DNA from: Marinilabiliaceae bacterium
GTDB lineage: Bacteria > Bacteroidota > Bacteroidia > Bacteroidales > Marinilabiliaceae
Direction: 5' to 3'
DNA: 7,329 nucleotides
Assembly: GCA_027010905.1 (NCBI GenBank)
Contig: JALVBA010000237.1
Coordinates: 1-7,329 of the forward strand
A program made the translations under genes and the position numbers. Shown here one piece after another: positions 5,230 through 7,329 of the stretch (the stretch's first letter is position 1; every line of letters starts with the position of its first letter). Below the pieces are notes generated by a model. That model saw only the letters and a list, made by a program, of their open reading frames with translations. It did no database searches and was not told the DNA's origin.

Positions 5230-7329
5230 CATAGCAATATTGCTATTATTTACCGTTTTGTATAGTTATAGTCAAAAAAATAACTTAACCCAAAAAGCAT
5301 CTATTTCATTCAATAATATTACACTAACAGATGCATTTGAGCAATTAGAAAATACAACGGGTATTTCAATGGCGTACAACAGTAATAATCAAGTCCTAAA
5401 CAGTAGAATTACTAAGAGTTATAACAATAAGCCAGTAAGATATATTATTGAAGATATACTTAATGATTCAGAATTAAACTATAAACAAATTGGTGAAAAA
5501 ATAGTGATTTATATGAATAAAAATAATCAGCCTATTAGAACATCTTCATTATTACATAAACATACCATTACTGGATATGTTGAAAGTGCCGAATCAGGTG
5601 AAAAACTACCCGGTGCATCAGTATATTTAGCTGATATGTCCAATATAGGAACTATAACCAATACTTACGGTTTTTATAGTTTAACTATTCCTGAAAACAC
5701 TATTAAATTAACAGTTTCATATATCGGATATTCAGCACAAACAGTTCAAATAGATTTAAAGGAAGATAAGCACATTAATTTTTCGCTAAAACAGAATAAC
5801 GAAATTGAGGAGGTTACAGTTAGTGCAAAAAAAACAGAAGTAGAAAAAGTTGAAATGAGCAGGATAGATGTTTCAATTAAAACTATCCAAAAAATTCCTG
5901 CACTGCTTGGTGAGGTGGATGTTTTAAAAGCAATTCAACTTTTACCGGGGGTGCAGTCAGGTTCAGAAGGGACAAGTGGCTTATTTGTCAGGGGTGGCGG
6001 TGCTGACCAAAACTTAATTCTTATTGACGGTGTACCTGTATATAATGCCAACCATTTGTTCGGTTTCTTTTCTGTATTTAATTCAGATGCAATTAGTGAC
6101 GTTAGTATCATAAAAGGAGGCTTTCCTGCAAGGTACGGCGGACGCTTATCATCGGTTTTAGATATAAGGATGAAAGAAGGGAACATGAAAAAATATTCAG
6201 GTGCAGTTTCAATAGGTTTAATATCATCAAAGTTTATGTTTGAAGGGCCTATAATTAAGGATAAAACGGCATTCATTGTTTCAGCAAGAAGAACATATAT
6301 TGATGCTTTATCACGTCCGGTACAAAAAATGCTGTTTGAAAATGATAAAAATAATTCTACAAAAATGGGATACTATTTTTGGGATATAAACGCAAAAGTC
6401 AATCACAAGTTTTCGGATAAAGACAGGGTATATTTAAGTGTTTATACAGGAAGGGATAAAGCCTATGCAAAAACAAAAGAGACATGGGAAAGCCAGGTTG
6501 ATATATTTGATTTTGACTTAAAATGGGGAAATGTAACCTCTGCTTTTAGATGGAATCATATACTTGGGAACAAACTCTTTTCTAACACTACTTTAACATA
6601 TAGCAAATACTTATTTAATTATGGAATGATTTCGGAATTTGAAGATTCTGACAACAAAGAATTCACGAAATTTGGCTTTGGTTATAATTCGGGAATTGAA
6701 GATTATTCTGCAAAAATTGATTTTGATTATATTCCAACCCCAAAACATAATATAAAATTCGGGGCAAACTATATTTACCATACATTTAACCCGGGTATAC
6801 AAGCAATGAAATTGAGCAGTAATGATTCTGATATTAAGGTAGATACAATTTTTGGAAACAAAAATATCTATGCACAAGAGTATTCAGTTTTTGCAGAAGA
6901 TGAATTTAAAGTATTTGATAAACTTAAAGTAAATACAGGTGTTCATTATTCAGGATTTTATGTTAGCAACACACTTTATCAATCGTTGCAACCCCGTTTT
7001 TCTTTAAGATATATGATCAATCCGAAATTGTCAGTTAAAGCGGCATATTCACACATGACTCAATATCTTCATCTGCTTACAAGTGAAACAAAGGGAATGC
7101 CAACAGATTTATGGCTGCCGGTTACAGATAATATCAAACCACAAAAATCAATACAATATGCGTTGGGTTCAGCATACTCTTTTAGGGGATTTAATATTAG
7201 TGTTGAAGCATATTATAAAACAATGACCAACCTGATTGAATATAAAGAAGGTGCAAGTTTCGTATCTACCTTTGAAGAGAGTGAAGGCAGAGCATGGGAA
7301 AATAAAATTGAAACGGACGGTATAGGAAC
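5216..7329 (+). CDS. FecA-type TonB-dependent outer-membrane receptor with STN domain (3' end outside window)
   Basis: An open frame of 704 codons runs off the window end without a stop. It encodes an outer-membrane receptor that imports a ligand using TonB energy. Residues 1-20 are a signal peptide (LLLFTVLYSYSQ at its end). Residues about 28-100 form an STN domain (ISFNNITLTDAFEQLE onwards, ending KIVIYM). A carboxypeptidase-regulatory-like beta domain follows (about 117-195, GEKLPGASVYL, SYIGYSAQ). EEVTVSA (about 198-204) is a candidate TonB box. The plug (about 226-320) has LLPGVQSGSEG, FVRGGGADQNLILIDGVPV and GGFPARYGGRLSSVLDIR. The rest is beta-barrel; perhaps 150-250 residues are missing. 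No SusD is visible and SusC hallmarks are absent, so the substrate cannot be named. STN implies regulation through FecR and an ECF sigma, but the adjacent fecR is dead. The ATG at 5216 has an A-rich leader. Codon use is more AT-rich than in the aro genes. Confidence 0.93.
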   Translation, partial: MKKFSIAILLLFTVLYSYSQKNNLTQKASISFNNITLTDAFEQLENTTGISMAYNSNNQVLNSRITKSYNNKPVRYIIEDILNDSELNYKQIGEKIVIYMNKNNQPIRTSSLLHKHTITGYVESAESGEKLPGASVYLADMSNIGTITNTYGFYSLTIPENTIKLTVSYIGYSAQTVQIDLKEDKHINFSLKQNNEIEEVTVSAKKTEVEKVEMSRIDVSIKTIQKIPALLGEVDVLKAIQLLPGVQSGSEGTSGLFVRGGGADQNLILIDGVPVYNANHLFGFFSVFNSDAISDVSIIKGGFPARYGGRLSSVLDIRMKEGNMKKYSGAVSIGLISSKFMFEGPIIKDKTAFIVSARRTYIDALSRPVQKMLFENDKNNSTKMGYYFWDINAKVNHKFSDKDRVYLSVYTGRDKAYAKTKETWESQVDIFDFDLKWGNVTSAFRWNHILGNKLFSNTTLTYSKYLFNYGMISEFEDSDNKEFTKFGFGYNSGIEDYSAKIDFDYIPTPKHNIKFGANYIYHTFNPGIQAMKLSSNDSDIKVDTIFGNKNIYAQEYSVFAEDEFKVFDKLKVNTGVHYSGFYVSNTLYQSLQPRFSLRYMINPKLSVKAAYSHMTQYLHLLTSETKGMPTDLWLPVTDNIKPQKSIQYALGSAYSFRGFNISVEAYYKTMTNLIEYKEGASFVSTFEESEGRAWENKIETDGIG

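Noticed and set aside
5935..6276. Minus-strand 113-codon frame opposite the receptor plug
   Set aside because: The plus strand encodes clear plug motifs here; the minus frame has no known features.
1..7329. CRISPR arrays, tRNA or rRNA genes, insertion sequences, defence systems
   Set aside because: I saw no spaced direct repeats, no tRNA-like or rRNA sequence, no transposase and no terminal inverted repeats on reading both strands.

Overview
This window looks like chromosomal DNA from a member of the Bacteroidota, possibly Bacteroidales-like. The evidence is a FecA-type TonB-dependent receptor carrying an STN domain and a carboxypeptidase-regulatory-like domain, remains of its FecR anti-sigma gene, -7 promoter elements of the TAnnTTTG type, A-rich leaders without clear Shine-Dalgarno sequences, and a PafA-like phosphatase-superfamily protein. 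The species cannot be told from the sequence.

Left part (about 1-4705). A secreted alkaline-phosphatase-superfamily protein (188-1777, +) converges with a small membrane protein of unknown function (1806-2264, -). That small gene diverges from aroB (2349-3416, +), and two -7-like elements lie back to back in the gap. aroB is followed after 53 bp by aroA (3470-4705, +). The two shikimate-pathway genes (steps 2 and 6, towards chorismate and aromatic amino acids) probably form one transcription unit. The spacer and the aroA start codon lie in a degenerate 8-bp tandem repeat.

Middle part (4706-5215). No intact gene is present, but the stretch is not empty. On the minus strand there is a short lipoprotein-like remnant without a start codon (4720-4872). 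On the plus strand there are pieces of a FecR-family anti-sigma gene (about 4939-5229) damaged by an internal deletion, a stop codon, a one-base frameshift and a truncated end.

Right part (5216-7329). A TonB-dependent outer-membrane receptor with signal peptide, STN, carboxypeptidase-regulatory-like, plug and barrel regions runs off the window end. It is visibly more AT-rich than the aro genes. Its STN domain would normally signal to a FecR/ECF-sigma pair. The FecR gene next to it is dead and no sigma gene is in the window.

I do not see a clearly new multi-gene system. The observations most worth following are (1) the PafA-like protein, in which all but one of the metal ligands, the catalytic Thr and the phosphate-binding residues appear to be replaced, (2) the FecR wreck beside a signalling-type receptor, and (3) the octamer repeat that contains the aroA start codon.
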